Below are positions 1-8,524 of a DNA stretch of 64,000 nt, in pieces. Origin of the DNA: Neobacillus soli NBRC 102451. GTDB taxonomy: Bacteria; Bacillota; Bacilli; Bacillales; Cytobacillaceae. The notes under the pieces are model-generated. The model was not told where the DNA came from. It searched no databases and saw only the letters and a list, made by a program, of their open reading frames with translations. Position numbers and translations under genes: made by a program. Every line of letters starts with the position of its first letter. The stretch's first letter is position 1. The DNA lies in assembly GCF_001591665.1 (NCBI RefSeq), contig NZ_BCVI01000058.1, positions 27,036-91,035 of the forward strand, read 5' to 3'.

Positions 1-333
1 TTATCTTATTTTGCCGCAGCAATGGGATTAGCACTCATTTCAATTGCATTTGCAGGCATTAAATATCAATTATTTGCAGCACCGCCACAAGAACCAATAT
101 CAGGGGCATTTGCTGATTATCCAATGCTAGAGGCTACTTTTATTTCTGGATTATACGCGATTACAGGGATAGGAGCAGTATTATTACCTTTTTCCTTAAA
201 CAAAAACGCTAATCCGAATTATGCTAAAGTTATCAAATTCCTTTGGACAATTGCAGGAATCATCTTTGTTGTATTTGGAGTGATGAATTACTTTACACAT
301 ATCGGATTAATCGTTAATACAATGGCTAAATAG
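1..333 (+). CDS. Small multi-pass membrane protein, 5' end outside window
   Basis: The frame is open from the first base, so the start codon lies upstream and about 110 residues are visible. Hydrophobic stretches are seen near the start (ALISIAFAGI), in the middle (FISGLYAITGIGAVLLPF) and at the end (IAGIIFVVFGVMNYF), consistent with at least three membrane segments. The tail is short and ends in MAK. I do not recognise the family. A rho-independent terminator follows about 190 bases downstream. It could be a subunit of a larger membrane complex encoded before the window. Confidence 0.6.
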   Translation, partial: LSYFAAAMGLALISIAFAGIKYQLFAAPPQEPISGAFADYPMLEATFISGLYAITGIGAVLLPFSLNKNANPNYAKVIKFLWTIAGIIFVVFGVMNYFTHIGLIVNTMAK

Positions 334-403
334 TTTTGAATGAAAAACAATGCCTGCCGCTCCCCGAATAGTGTCGATCAAAACGACAATATACGGGAAA
401 ATT

Positions 404-456
404 GGGTACCTGAAGCGCCAGTGTATTAAGCTTTACTGCATCGGGGGCCAAGCTCA
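404..456. repeat. Degenerate copy of dispersed repeat A
   Basis: The segment begins GGTACCTGA, carries a TATTAAGCTTTA centre and ends in CATCGGGGGCCA. It aligns by eye with the better-preserved copies at 37351, 38891, 51254, 51830 and 52731, but the outer arms are eroded. It lies in the gap after the first gene. Confidence 0.45.
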
Positions 457-526
457 CACGACCAATACGGTTTCTGCACCATACCCCTGTTACCTTGGAA
501 AAAGGAGTGTGCTCGGGCAATAAAGT

Positions 527-558
527 AGACCTTGCTGCACAGTAGCAAGGTCTTTTTT
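527..558 (+). terminator. Rho-independent terminator
   Basis: Ten-base arms AGACCTTGCT (527-536) and AGCAAGGTCT (544-553) enclose a 7-base loop and are followed by a run of T. The orientation fits the end of the upstream membrane-protein transcript. Confidence 0.75.
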
Positions 559-577
559 GAGGATTTCTTGAAAAATA

Positions 578-1753
578 TCAAAAGAAGTCAAAAAAGGATG
601 ATTTAAACGCTGGAACCATTTTTTCAAAAAGTTCAATCTCTGTCTTGGAACCTTTCATATATCCCATATCATAAAGCTCCATTGGTCTTTTGTAACCGAA
701 TAGAATCGTTGAGAGAGAATTGATGTTTAATTGGATTCCTTTTTTCGGAGGGTGAACACATTGAGCTCCGGTTTTTTCTTTATATACTTTGATTTCCCCC
801 TTTCCGAGCAAATAGCTCCCATTATTCCAGGGTGCATGTACATCTTCAAGATGCAGGAATAGGGACTCACTGCCCTGAATGAACGGAAATCTCCGCAAAC
901 ACTCTTCTGCATTTACGACCCTCGCCATAAAATAAGGATATAACTCTGTTTTCACCTTTGGCTGCGGCATTAAATATGGTAAAGGATCATGAATGGAGAG
1001 GTTAATTGTCACAGTCTCCACCATGGAATCATGCTGGCAAATGAAATTCCAAAGTCCAATTCTTCCTTCGTGGTCAAGAGCAACGAGCTCCTCCACCTTC
1101 ATTTTTCTTTCCTTTACCTCGTAGAGAATATAGCCCTTAGCCTCCTGATTGGAATTATAATAAACAGCTAGCTTCGAATTTTCGCCATATACATTTTGTT
1201 TCCACCAATTTGTATCGCGTTTGAGCATTCCTGTATATTGAGTGCAAAATTGGTCGTAAATCTTTTCGATTTCTTCATTATGAGTCTCTTTTGTATATCT
1301 TCTGATAAATCCTGGCTGCATTTCGAGGAACTTTAGGTCGATTTTTTCAATCGTTACCTTTTTTTGTTCACTTAATATTTCCCAGCCATATTTCCGATAG
1401 AAAGAGATATCAAAAGGGTGTAACAAAGATACAATCTGCCCATTATTCTGCATGTGTTTTAACGACTCAATCATGAGTGTTTTTACATAACCATTTCGTC
1501 GATATTCCGGGTAGGTAGCGACTCCCGCGATCCCTCCCATTTCCCATTCAGCATCCTTCATGAAAACTTTTAGCGGAATCAAGTGCAGTTTGGCCGCCAG
1601 CATGTTGTCATCCCAAATTCCTAAAATCTTGTGGTTTTTCAAGAATTCTTTTCTAGCTGGTTTGTCAGCTTCAGGAACCTTATATTGAAACGCATACTCT
1701 GACAGTTTGATTGCTTCTAAGTATTCATTTTCCGTCACTTCTCTAACTAACAT
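578..1753 (-). CDS. Eis-type GNAT N-acetyltransferase
   Basis: This is a two-GNAT-fold acetyltransferase of the Eis family, which moves acetyl groups from acetyl-CoA to amines. The acetyl-CoA loop is seen in GVATYPEYRRNGYVKTLM (about residues 75-93 from the chosen start), followed by FYRKYGWE, typical of this family. The C-terminal third matches the sterol-carrier-like domain usual in Eis proteins, and the length of about 391 residues fits. I chose the ATG at 1753, which has a GGGG-rich ribosome site just upstream and gives MLVREVTENEYL; an in-frame ATG at 1780 would add nine residues. The substrate cannot be told from sequence. Confidence 0.85.
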   Translation of the reverse strand: MLVREVTENEYLEAIKLSEYAFQYKVPEADKPARKEFLKNHKILGIWDDNMLAAKLHLIPLKVFMKDAEWEMGGIAGVATYPEYRRNGYVKTLMIESLKHMQNNGQIVSLLHPFDISFYRKYGWEILSEQKKVTIEKIDLKFLEMQPGFIRRYTKETHNEEIEKIYDQFCTQYTGMLKRDTNWWKQNVYGENSKLAVYYNSNQEAKGYILYEVKERKMKVEELVALDHEGRIGLWNFICQHDSMVETVTINLSIHDPLPYLMPQPKVKTELYPYFMARVVNAEECLRRFPFIQGSESLFLHLEDVHAPWNNGSYLLGKGEIKVYKEKTGAQCVHPPKKGIQLNINSLSTILFGYKRPMELYDMGYMKGSKTEIELFEKMVPAFKSSFFDFF

Positions 1754-1822
1754 TGATCCCCATCCCCTTCTTTTCACCATCTAGATCTCTAGACTAGACA
1801 AGAGCATTAACATAGCCTTTGA

Positions 1823-2350
1823 TTATGAAAAGTCCCCAGCACGTTTTAACGCCTGATGAATATGTGCTAAATGATGATTACCATGCCAAGCATAAATACC
1901 AATGTTTTTTTCAAGTGAGACAGCACCTGACTCAGGATGAATGAAAGTTCTCTTTAATTGTTCATCAGTTAATGTTTCCAGTAAACAGGTCCAACGTTTA
2001 TGAAGTGATTCAAGCAGCGTTAAGGAAACCATAATCGGCATTGTTGAATCGACCAGCTCTGCCCATTTGTCTTCTTGATAAGGCTTAATCGTCGGTTGAT
2101 CTTCAGTTAAGGCTAATTTAAATCGAATATAAGAATTCATATGACTATCGACAAGATGATGAACAAGCTGACGAATAGTCCAACTATTTTCACGATATGT
2201 ATAGGACAATACCTTGTCATCTAAGTTTTCAACAGATTCTTTTAGTTTTTGTGGGAATGTTTTTAATTCCTCGATCCAACCTTGTACATTTTCTTTTGAA
2301 ACCACTTTAGGACATTGAAACTGCCCTATTGGGTAACGCTCATCCTCCAT
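1823..2350 (-). CDS. bstA: YfiT/BstA-like DinB-fold bacillithiol transferase
   Basis: This is a 175-residue DinB-fold protein of the B. subtilis YfiT type. YfiT (BstA) is a metal-dependent bacillithiol S-transferase. The metal-binding histidines are visible: one in RQLVHHLVDSHMNSY (about residues 60-74) and two in YAWHGNHHLAHIHQA (about 153-167). The start MEDERYPIG has an AAGGA element about 11 bases upstream. It forms a same-strand group with the preceding and following metabolic enzymes. The assignment rests on the whole-length pattern; the exact xenobiotic substrate is unknown. Confidence 0.8.
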   Translation of the reverse strand: MEDERYPIGQFQCPKVVSKENVQGWIEELKTFPQKLKESVENLDDKVLSYTYRENSWTIRQLVHHLVDSHMNSYIRFKLALTEDQPTIKPYQEDKWAELVDSTMPIMVSLTLLESLHKRWTCLLETLTDEQLKRTFIHPESGAVSLEKNIGIYAWHGNHHLAHIHQALKRAGDFS

Positions 2351-2485
2351 CCGTACATCATTTCCTTTCTATCGAATGCTTAATTTGCATGTTTAAGATG
2401 CAAAAATACTGTTTGCATTGAGCCATATCACGTAGGGTTTTCGCTGAGTTTCCAGCCAAAACACTCTCAGTTTGTATGCCTAAAA

Positions 2486-3043
2486 TTATCGGTATTGATT
2501 GTGATCAGGTTTAAACAACTCTTCATTTGAATTTCTAACTAGTGAAAAATTATCCACATTATAATGACCGTGAAGGGTTTTATTATGATGTAGAATGATT
2601 TGCTCTGCAGATAAGATTTCTGAATCCGAAGTAGAATGGCCATCTCCAACCAATGTTACATCATAGTGATTAATGGTTGCTGTTCTAACTGCCGTATCAA
2701 TACAATGTTCCGTCTTGCATCCCATAATAACAAGATGTTCTACTGTTTGATCCTGTAAATATTCTTTTAACGGTGTTCCATAAAATGAATTTGTAGCAGC
2801 TTTATCAAATATGACAGCAGTGGAGGGCACATTAATATCTTTATGTATCTGAAATCCTGGCCCCTCCCCATTCGAAACATCTAAATCTCTTATAAAAACA
2901 ATCTGCACTCTCTCATTTATCGCTTTTTCAATTACAGTATTAATATTTTGTATCAGTTTCTCTTTCTTAAATACTCCTTGCTCTTCACTATTACCTTCGA
3001 CTAAATCCTGTTGAACATCAATAATCAGTAAAGCCTGTTTCAT
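2486..3043 (-). CDS. Isochorismatase-family cysteine hydrolase
   Basis: The 185-residue protein has the catalytic triad of the isochorismatase/nicotinamidase superfamily: Asp in ALLIIDVQQDL (residue 9), a Lys around the middle (FDKAAT) and the nucleophile Cys in LVIMGCKTEHCIDTAVRTA (about residues 108-126). The preceding cis-peptide VIMG motif is intact. The start has a strong AGGGGAG ribosome site. Family members hydrolyse amides or vinyl ethers. This one lacks an obvious nicotinamidase metal site, so only a general hydrolase call is justified. Confidence 0.85.
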   Translation of the reverse strand: MKQALLIIDVQQDLVEGNSEEQGVFKKEKLIQNINTVIEKAINERVQIVFIRDLDVSNGEGPGFQIHKDINVPSTAVIFDKAATNSFYGTPLKEYLQDQTVEHLVIMGCKTEHCIDTAVRTATINHYDVTLVGDGHSTSDSEILSAEQIILHHNKTLHGHYNVDNFSLVRNSNEELFKPDHNQYR

Positions 3044-3180
3044 TTTATCTCCCCTTAGCTAAATCTGTAAGTAAGTTGCCACTTTTAAGTACAAACAATA
3101 TAAATAATATTCGTGACTCGATTTACAAATACCTTCTTACATGACTATTGATTTTGATAGGCCCCCCCCATTTGAACATC

Positions 3181-3231
3181 TTTAAGAAAAATAATAGCCC
3201 TCAAGATGGTTCGAAAACCATTCTTGAGGGC
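3181..3231 (-). terminator. Terminator for minus-strand transcripts
   Basis: A 14-base stem (3197-3210 with 3218-3231, one bulged base) ends on the minus strand in TATTATTTTTCTT. It separates the isochorismatase gene from the gene remnants and the efflux gene upstream. Confidence 0.75.
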
Positions 3232-3564
3232 ATCCAGTTGGCAAGCTAATAATTATTGATTTTGATAAAAACGATAAAATAAATCATCCGAAAGTTCATA
3301 ACGGTTTTTCACATGAAGAACTGAAAAAAAAGATTAACCAAGGTTGGATTTACATCAATCGAAATTACGACATTCTATCATGGTAATCGTATTTTTATGA
3401 ATCAAGATGCCTCAATGTTTATATCAGTAGTATTAAGTGATTTTTTGTTTTTTGTTTCTTAGTTCACACAATCTCTAAAAAAGAACCATTCATATCAAGG
3501 TTGGGGGGGCCATTCTTGTGAAATGTCATTGGTCTAGCTTATATCCTGTTGATGTGTCTGGTTC
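3232..3564. other. Intergenic stretch with a short protein-coding scrap
   Basis: Between the terminator and the GNAT remnant there is no complete gene. A plus-strand open stretch at about 3250-3387 reads IIIDFDKNDKINHPK...WIYINRNYDILSW and stops. It has protein-like composition but no start codon, and looks like a worn gene fragment. Confidence 0.35.
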
Positions 3565-3733
3565 TTAGTACATTAAAAGATTATATGCTGCATACGTTTT
3601 AAAGAAGAATTCTAGAAATTCATCCGTTTCCGTAAACCCAAACTTCTTATACACTGGTCTACCCATTTTTGAAACCCCAAGCCATATTTCCCCATAGGCT
3701 TCATTAATTCTCAAAATTTTACCCTTGATTCTA
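3565..3733 (-). pseudogene. C-terminal remnant of a GNAT acetyltransferase
   Basis: Translated on the minus strand this gives KILRINEAYGEIWLGV, then SKMGRPVYKKFGFTETDEF and a short tail to a stop at 3565. GRPVYKKFGF is the typical last strand and helix of a GNAT fold. A stop lies directly upstream of the surviving piece and there is no start codon or acetyl-CoA loop, so only the C-terminus remains. Confidence 0.65.
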
Positions 3734-3784
3734 ATTTAACTAAACTCAGTTAATACTATTTTTCGATTCCTTCTCAATATTTGA

Positions 3785-4978
3785 TTAATTAGCTACGCTT
3801 GCCTTCACTTTTTTGGAAGAATTACTTGCTTGCTTCTGCCAGAACAATGTAAGTACGATTCCCAGAACTAGGATCACAGTCGCAAAATAATAAGGATAGT
3901 TAATATCCATATCAAATAAGATTCCTCCCAAAATGGGTCCACTTATGTTCGCTAAACTTGTAAACATTGAGTTCATTCCACCAACGAAACCTTGTTCATT
4001 CCCGGCAACAGTTGAAAGGTAGGAAGTAACCGCTGGTCGGAATAAATCGAATCCAACAAAAACAAGAAATGTAACCAATAAAATTGTTAAATAAGTATGA
4101 ACAACCGTCATGAAAAAGACAAGTACGGCAGATAACAGTAAGCAATATCGAATCAGTTTAATTTCACCCCACATTCGTGTAAGCCGATCAAATAGGATGA
4201 CTTGCGAAACAGCGCCAAAAATCGCACCACCTGTGATCACAATAGCTATATCGGAAGGAGCAAATTGAAATTTATGATCCACAAATAGACTAAAGAACGA
4301 TTCAAAAGCCGCTAACCCAAATGAGGCAATAAAAATTAAGATAAACGCAAGGAAGTATCTCGAGGCAAAAATGCGTTTGAAGCCACTCTTCCCATCTGAG
4401 ACTTGTTCATGATGATCTTCATTCCGATTCGGCTCAGATAATAAAAGAAGCGAAAGGATTCCCGCAAGTGTACCAAGCGCTCCTGCAAAATAGAAGGGTA
4501 CCCGTGTACCAAATTCGGCTAAGAATCCGCCAATACCCGGTCCAATAATAAATCCTGTACTAATGGCAGCTGACATATACCCAAGTGCTTTCGGCCGAGT
4601 ATCCAAATTTGTGATATCCGCAATAAAAGCGGTAACCGCCGGCATAATGAATGCCGCACTAATTCCACCTAAAATACGCGAAATAAATAGGATCTCGATT
4701 TCTTTGCCAATCCCAAATAAAAATTCTGAAAGACCGAAAATAAATAAGCCAATGACAATCATAATTTTCCTGCCGAATGTATCTGCTGCTTTCCCTGCAA
4801 AGGGTGAAACAATCAATTGAGCAATGGCAAATGCTGCTGTTAAATACCCAATCGTCATTCCGGTAAGGCCTAATTCATTCATTAATGTAGGTAAGACAGG
4901 AATGACCAGACCAATTCCCAAAAAGGCTATAAATAAATTCATTAAAACTAATCCTAACGAGACTTTATGTGTTTTCAT
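3785..4978 (-). CDS. bmr: Bmr/NorA-type multidrug efflux MFS transporter
   Basis: This 397-residue, 12-segment major facilitator closely follows B. subtilis Bmr along its length. Examples are FIAFLGIGLVIPV, the motif A loop GKAADTFGRKIMI, the DHA1 motif C GFIIGPGIGGFLAE, and NEQGFVGGMNSMFTS. Bmr exports cationic dyes, fluoroquinolones and other lipophilic drugs in exchange for protons. The start has an AAGGGGATG ribosome site. It is divergent from a MerR-family activator, with a MerR-type promoter in the shared gap, so drug-induced expression is expected. NorA is the staphylococcal equivalent. Confidence 0.9.
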   Translation of the reverse strand: MKTHKVSLGLVLMNLFIAFLGIGLVIPVLPTLMNELGLTGMTIGYLTAAFAIAQLIVSPFAGKAADTFGRKIMIVIGLFIFGLSEFLFGIGKEIEILFISRILGGISAAFIMPAVTAFIADITNLDTRPKALGYMSAAISTGFIIGPGIGGFLAEFGTRVPFYFAGALGTLAGILSLLLLSEPNRNEDHHEQVSDGKSGFKRIFASRYFLAFILIFIASFGLAAFESFFSLFVDHKFQFAPSDIAIVITGGAIFGAVSQVILFDRLTRMWGEIKLIRYCLLLSAVLVFFMTVVHTYLTILLVTFLVFVGFDLFRPAVTSYLSTVAGNEQGFVGGMNSMFTSLANISGPILGGILFDMDINYPYYFATVILVLGIVLTLFWQKQASNSSKKVKASVAN

Positions 4979-5029
4979 CTTTTACATCCCCTTAAAAAAA
5001 CCAACTACCTTATGTTGTTTACTATTTCT

Positions 5030-5060
5030 ATCCTAGTGTATATAGTAACTATATACTCAA
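5030..5060 (-). promoter_or_regulatory. MerR-type promoter with 19-bp spacer and operator palindrome
   Basis: On the minus strand TTGAGT (5060-5055) and TAGGAT (5035-5030) are separated by exactly 19 bases. The spacer is filled by the dyad GTATATAG-TAA-CTATATAC (5038-5056). An over-long spacer carrying the operator is the signature of MerR-family activated promoters. It serves the efflux gene and lies 18-48 bases ahead of the regulator's start, so autoregulation is likely. Confidence 0.8.
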
Positions 5061-5077
5061 GCATGGAGCTGTAAAAA

Positions 5078-5902
5078 ATGAAAAAAAAAAAGGGAAAATA
5101 TTTAACGACCGGGGAATTCGCGAAGCTTTGCAAAGTAAACAAACAGACACTCTTTTATTACGATCAGATTGGGCTTTTGTCTCCGGTTGTAAAAAATGAA
5201 AAAGGTTACCGTTATTATTCAATTCGCCAGATAGAGCTATTCTTTGTGATTGATTTATTAAAGGAGCTTGGTATGTCGCTAAATGATATTCACCACTATA
5301 CGCAACATAAATCCCCTGAAGGTTTTTTGTCTTTAATGTATCAAAAAAAAGAAGAGATCGTGAAAAAACGGCAGGAGATTGAAATGAAGGAAAAAATGAT
5401 TGAGGCAAAAATAGCCTTAATGGAAGAAGCGTCACATCTAGATTTTCATCAAGTTACGCTTGAGCAATTACCCGAAGTAACACTTTATTTAAGTAGAAAT
5501 ATTGAAAATTTATCCGATGAAGAATATGTAGAGGCCTTTTCAGATTTTATTAATGAATTGAACGTATCCCAGCTGGATACAGGATATCCAATCGGTATTA
5601 TCAGAAAACGCAAGCAAGTAATAAAGGGAGAATTCACTAATTATAGCTATTTATATATCGAGCAGCCACATCCAAAGGAAGGATATCCATATTTTAAAAG
5701 CGTTAAGGGTGATTTTCTCATTGGCTATCATATTGGGGAAGAGAAAACCATCCATAAAACATATAAGCGTCTTTTTTCCGAGTTAGACCGCTTTAATTTA
5801 GCCTTAGGGGAATATGTTTTTGAAGAATATATTTATGATACCGTTGTGATGAATCGTAATGAACAATACGTCACCAAAATTATGATGCAAGTGATCAAAT
5901 AG
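5078..5902 (+). CDS. MerR-family transcriptional activator of the efflux pump
   Basis: The protein has 274 residues. An N-terminal MerR helix-turn-helix (KYLTTGEFAKLCKVNKQTLFYYDQIGLLSP, residues 7-36, then GYRYYS) is followed by a coiled-coil dimer helix (about 85-120). The C-terminal half is a GyrI/BmrR-like effector-binding domain (about 125-274) rich in aromatic residues. It resembles BmrR/BltR in architecture. The start ATG has GGAGC nine bases upstream. Its divergent placement around a 19-bp-spacer promoter says it twists the bmr promoter into an active form when drug is bound. Confidence 0.85.
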   Translation: MKKKKGKYLTTGEFAKLCKVNKQTLFYYDQIGLLSPVVKNEKGYRYYSIRQIELFFVIDLLKELGMSLNDIHHYTQHKSPEGFLSLMYQKKEEIVKKRQEIEMKEKMIEAKIALMEEASHLDFHQVTLEQLPEVTLYLSRNIENLSDEEYVEAFSDFINELNVSQLDTGYPIGIIRKRKQVIKGEFTNYSYLYIEQPHPKEGYPYFKSVKGDFLIGYHIGEEKTIHKTYKRLFSELDRFNLALGEYVFEEYIYDTVVMNRNEQYVTKIMMQVIK

Positions 5903-5942
5903 TAACATATTCTTTTCATCATTTTTGTATAGTACAGAGACA

Positions 5943-6331
5943 TTATTTAAAAAGAGACTGCATTTCTTTTGGAATTAACCTTATATCTTGTACTTTAATG
6001 CTAGAAGCATCTTCTTTATGAGTAAGATGAATAATTGCCATTGTACCATTTCCAAAATCAAGAACTTCAAAGTTTTTGAAATCCGTTATTCCACTATACC
6101 CGTCTTTAATTTGAATAAATTTTTCTTTTGATAATGGATTTACTCCTTTAAGATAAAGTTGTGTTAAAGCTTCGAAATTATCATCCATAAAAGAGTTTTT
6201 TACCTCAATACCCGTTGTTAATGGTGTCTCTTTGATTTCTTTTCTTAATTCGAATATTTCATATCCCATAAAAAAATGATTACTACTAAAATAGCAAAGA
6301 TTCCATAGGTAACTAATGTTTGTTTCTTCAT
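5943..6331 (-). pseudogene. Small membrane-anchored protein, frameshifted in a homopolymer
   Basis: From an ATG at 6331 with an AAGGGGAG ribosome site, the frame reads MKKQTLVTYGIFAILVVIIF, a signal-anchor segment, and then runs to an early stop. One base more in the run of seven A at 6270-6276 (T on the coding strand) would join it to the next frame, FMGYEIFELRKEIKETPL and so on, to the natural end at 5943, giving about 129 residues. The intact downstream coding sense suggests a recent one-base loss, a phase-variable tract or a sequencing error. The family is not recognised. Confidence 0.6.
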
Positions 6332-6368
6332 AAATTCTCCCCTTTTTAGACGATAAAAAATCAAACAA

Positions 6369-6665
6369 CTAAATGATTTACATTTTATTTACAATTAGTT
6401 TATCAGAGATTAACAGACTGCCTTTTTACTGAAACTATACAAAGTCATGCTAATGGAGGTCCATGATGATCGAATTCATGATTCGACTGGTTATTCTCAT
6501 TCCTATTTGCACAATTCTTTGACCGGATCACTAATGAAAGCTTTTTCCTAAACAATTTTCGTCACGAATTGGAAATCGATGCGGGATTTCAGTTTTATTC
6601 TCAATCGCCTCCTCAACTACATTTGGATATATTTGTACCAGCTGATTTCCCTTTCTTCAAAAATA
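6369..6665. other. Intergenic stretch with a protein-coding scrap
   Basis: There is no whole gene. On the minus strand about 6545-6662 reads KGNQLVQIYPNVVEEAIENK and then TEIPHRFPIRDENCLGKSFH before a stop. It directly follows a stop codon and has no start, so it is probably the tail of a lost gene. Confidence 0.35.
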
Positions 6666-7115
6666 CTACAAAGTAATTTCCCAAAATTCACGATCTGTTA
6701 GCACAAGATCATAGAGTGTCTTAATATTCGCCCACGGTATGCTTCGTTTACTCGTAATAGGCAGCGCTTCTTCACCGTTCCAACTAGTATAATATTCTAC
6801 AATCCCACTAGCTTGAAGGGCATTGCCAATATATGAATGGAGCAGCCCCAAACATTTTTCATCGGTTGCATTTCCTTTCAAACCTTCTTTTAAAAACAGA
6901 AAATTATTACTGCAAGCCACTTGATAGTGATAATTAAAATGCGGACTAAAGGAAAATCTCGAGTTGGATTCACGATTATAATTATTTTCAAAGGATAAAT
7001 GGGCAAAATCCAATTCAGTTTCAAATATATTGGGCTGTTCAGGAGACACTGGGTTTAAGCCATAGGTGCCCTCCGGCAGGTTTACAGGTGATGCTAGATA
7101 AATATATTGGGTCAA
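6666..7115 (-). CDS. Uncharacterised protein at the island edge
   Basis: I do not recognise this 150-residue protein. I take the TTG at 7115 as the start, because an AGGAGG site sits eight bases upstream; the longer frame to 7157 would overlap that site. The protein is soluble, rich in aromatic and Asn residues (FSFSPHFNYHYQ), with a C-terminal WNGEEALPITSKRSIPWANIKTLYDLVLTDREFWE. It is the first gene of the accessory island and lies just downstream of the nuclease-like gene on the same strand. No catalytic motif is obvious. Confidence 0.6.
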   Translation of the reverse strand: MTQYIYLASPVNLPEGTYGLNPVSPEQPNIFETELDFAHLSFENNYNRESNSRFSFSPHFNYHYQVACSNNFLFLKEGLKGNATDEKCLGLLHSYIGNALQASGIVEYYTSWNGEEALPITSKRSIPWANIKTLYDLVLTDREFWEITL

Positions 7116-7177
7116 GAGTATTTTCCTCCTATATGATAAGCAAACAATGTCAGACAATTGTTGTTCTCTAGTCGGTT

Positions 7178-7792
7178 CTATTTTACCTCTTCAATTTCGC
7201 TAACCTCGTTAACAAACAATGCAGTAAATCCTGTTCTCTCTTTTGCAAGCCGAGGTAGTCTTTCCCATAGATTTCGATATTGTTGCAAATCTGGCAGAGC
7301 AATACTATATTTGGCATTCGGGTCGCTCATTCTTTGTAATGTCTCCCCTAGTATGGCAAGAAAGTAATTCAGTCGCATCGCATTTCTTGAGCCACACCCT
7401 TTTACTTCGATTATCCATCTTTCATTAACCCTAAAAGCATCAATATCAATCCCTGGAGTCTTTGCCCACGCAACCTGAGTCTCCCAGCCTTTAGATATCA
7501 GGTCCTTATTAATGATGTCCTTTATCTCATCTTCAGATAATCCGTCTGTATGTTTTTCTATGATGTGATTTTCATGAACATTATTAATCTTGGAGTCACT
7601 TAAATAATTCCCAATCTTTCCATCCGACCTTTTAACTCGTTGAATCAATCCACGTGATTCCATATCTCTACATGCTATATTCACATTTTGCTGAGGCTTT
7701 CCATGACCCATTATCTTGTCAGTAATTTCTCTATCTGTAAAACCATCATCAACTTTTAATAACTCAATTATTTTGTCCTTTAATGTAAGCAA
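7178..7792 (-). CDS. Winged-helix protein with PD-(D/E)XK nuclease-like domain
   Basis: The protein has 204 residues. The N-terminus (about 1-65) reads as a winged helix: FTDREITDKIMG, then NVNIACRDMESRGLIQRVKR. The C-terminal half has GIDIDAFRVNERWIIEVKGCGS (about residues 111-132), an acidic residue followed by E-x-K on a strand, as in the PD-(D/E)XK nuclease fold. The start is a TTG with a GGGGAGAG site six bases ahead. This pairing is typical of restriction-like or defence proteins, but the fold call comes from a motif only. It probably forms a unit with the gene just upstream at 7835. Confidence 0.6.
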   Translation of the reverse strand: MLTLKDKIIELLKVDDGFTDREITDKIMGHGKPQQNVNIACRDMESRGLIQRVKRSDGKIGNYLSDSKINNVHENHIIEKHTDGLSEDEIKDIINKDLISKGWETQVAWAKTPGIDIDAFRVNERWIIEVKGCGSRNAMRLNYFLAILGETLQRMSDPNAKYSIALPDLQQYRNLWERLPRLAKERTGFTALFVNEVSEIEEVK

Positions 7793-7834
7793 TTTTTACT
7801 CTCCCCCTATATAATAGGTCATAGTTAAGAACTT

Positions 7835-8302
7835 CTATTTATTCTCTATTTCCTTTAACCACTTAAGAAACTTTGGTTTGTTTCTTTCATACCAATCATT
7901 ACATATTAAATATCTTTCCTGGTTGATGGTTATATCTTTAGCCCAGTAACGGTCGTATCCATTTATTTTTCTCTGATCCGAAAGCGGTGAATCCCAAACA
8001 ACCTTTTTCAAAAAGGGATAATTTATATCGAATGTCGATTTACAATATTTCACATCCAGTAATAGTTCGGTTCTATCGATTGTCATTAATTGTTCTCTAA
8101 CAATTTTCTCCATGGTTGTTCGGACTAGAATTCCCACTTTAATCAGATCATGTGTATCCTCCACCTTCGAAGCTTCCTGACTTTCTTGTTCATAATCTCT
8201 TATCCATTTTTTCATAAATTTAATTTTCTTTTCTGTTGAAAGTCCGCTTACATCTTGTTCCAATATGTACAATACATTTGCCCTGAATGCTCTTTTATCC
8301 AT
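7835..8302 (-). CDS. Uncharacterised protein paired with the nuclease-like gene
   Basis: This 155-residue soluble protein has no family I recognise. It is mostly helical and charged in its N-terminal two thirds (KKIKFMKKWIRDYEQESQEASK), and ends in a Trp- and Lys-rich tail (WYERNKPKFLKWLKEIENK). The ribosome site is weak: AAGGA about 14 bases before the ATG. Forty-two bases separate it from the nuclease-like gene on the same strand, so the two are likely co-transcribed and may act together. Confidence 0.6.
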   Translation of the reverse strand: MDKRAFRANVLYILEQDVSGLSTEKKIKFMKKWIRDYEQESQEASKVEDTHDLIKVGILVRTTMEKIVREQLMTIDRTELLLDVKYCKSTFDINYPFLKKVVWDSPLSDQRKINGYDRYWAKDITINQERYLICNDWYERNKPKFLKWLKEIENK

Positions 8303-8524
8303 AGATGTTCACTCATTCCTTCATCTTCAATTAATGAAATCGGTTTTCCCCTTTGTTTTAAGCTCCTCCATACTAATAGTTATATTGATCTAATCTTATA
8401 ATAGAATATTTGGATTATTTCTCCAATAGGGAACTGATAATCTGATTGCTTAGATCATTTTGGTAAAGTAGAAATCTACTCAAAACATGTTATCATTAGA
8501 AGGAGAATAATTTTGGAGGCAATC

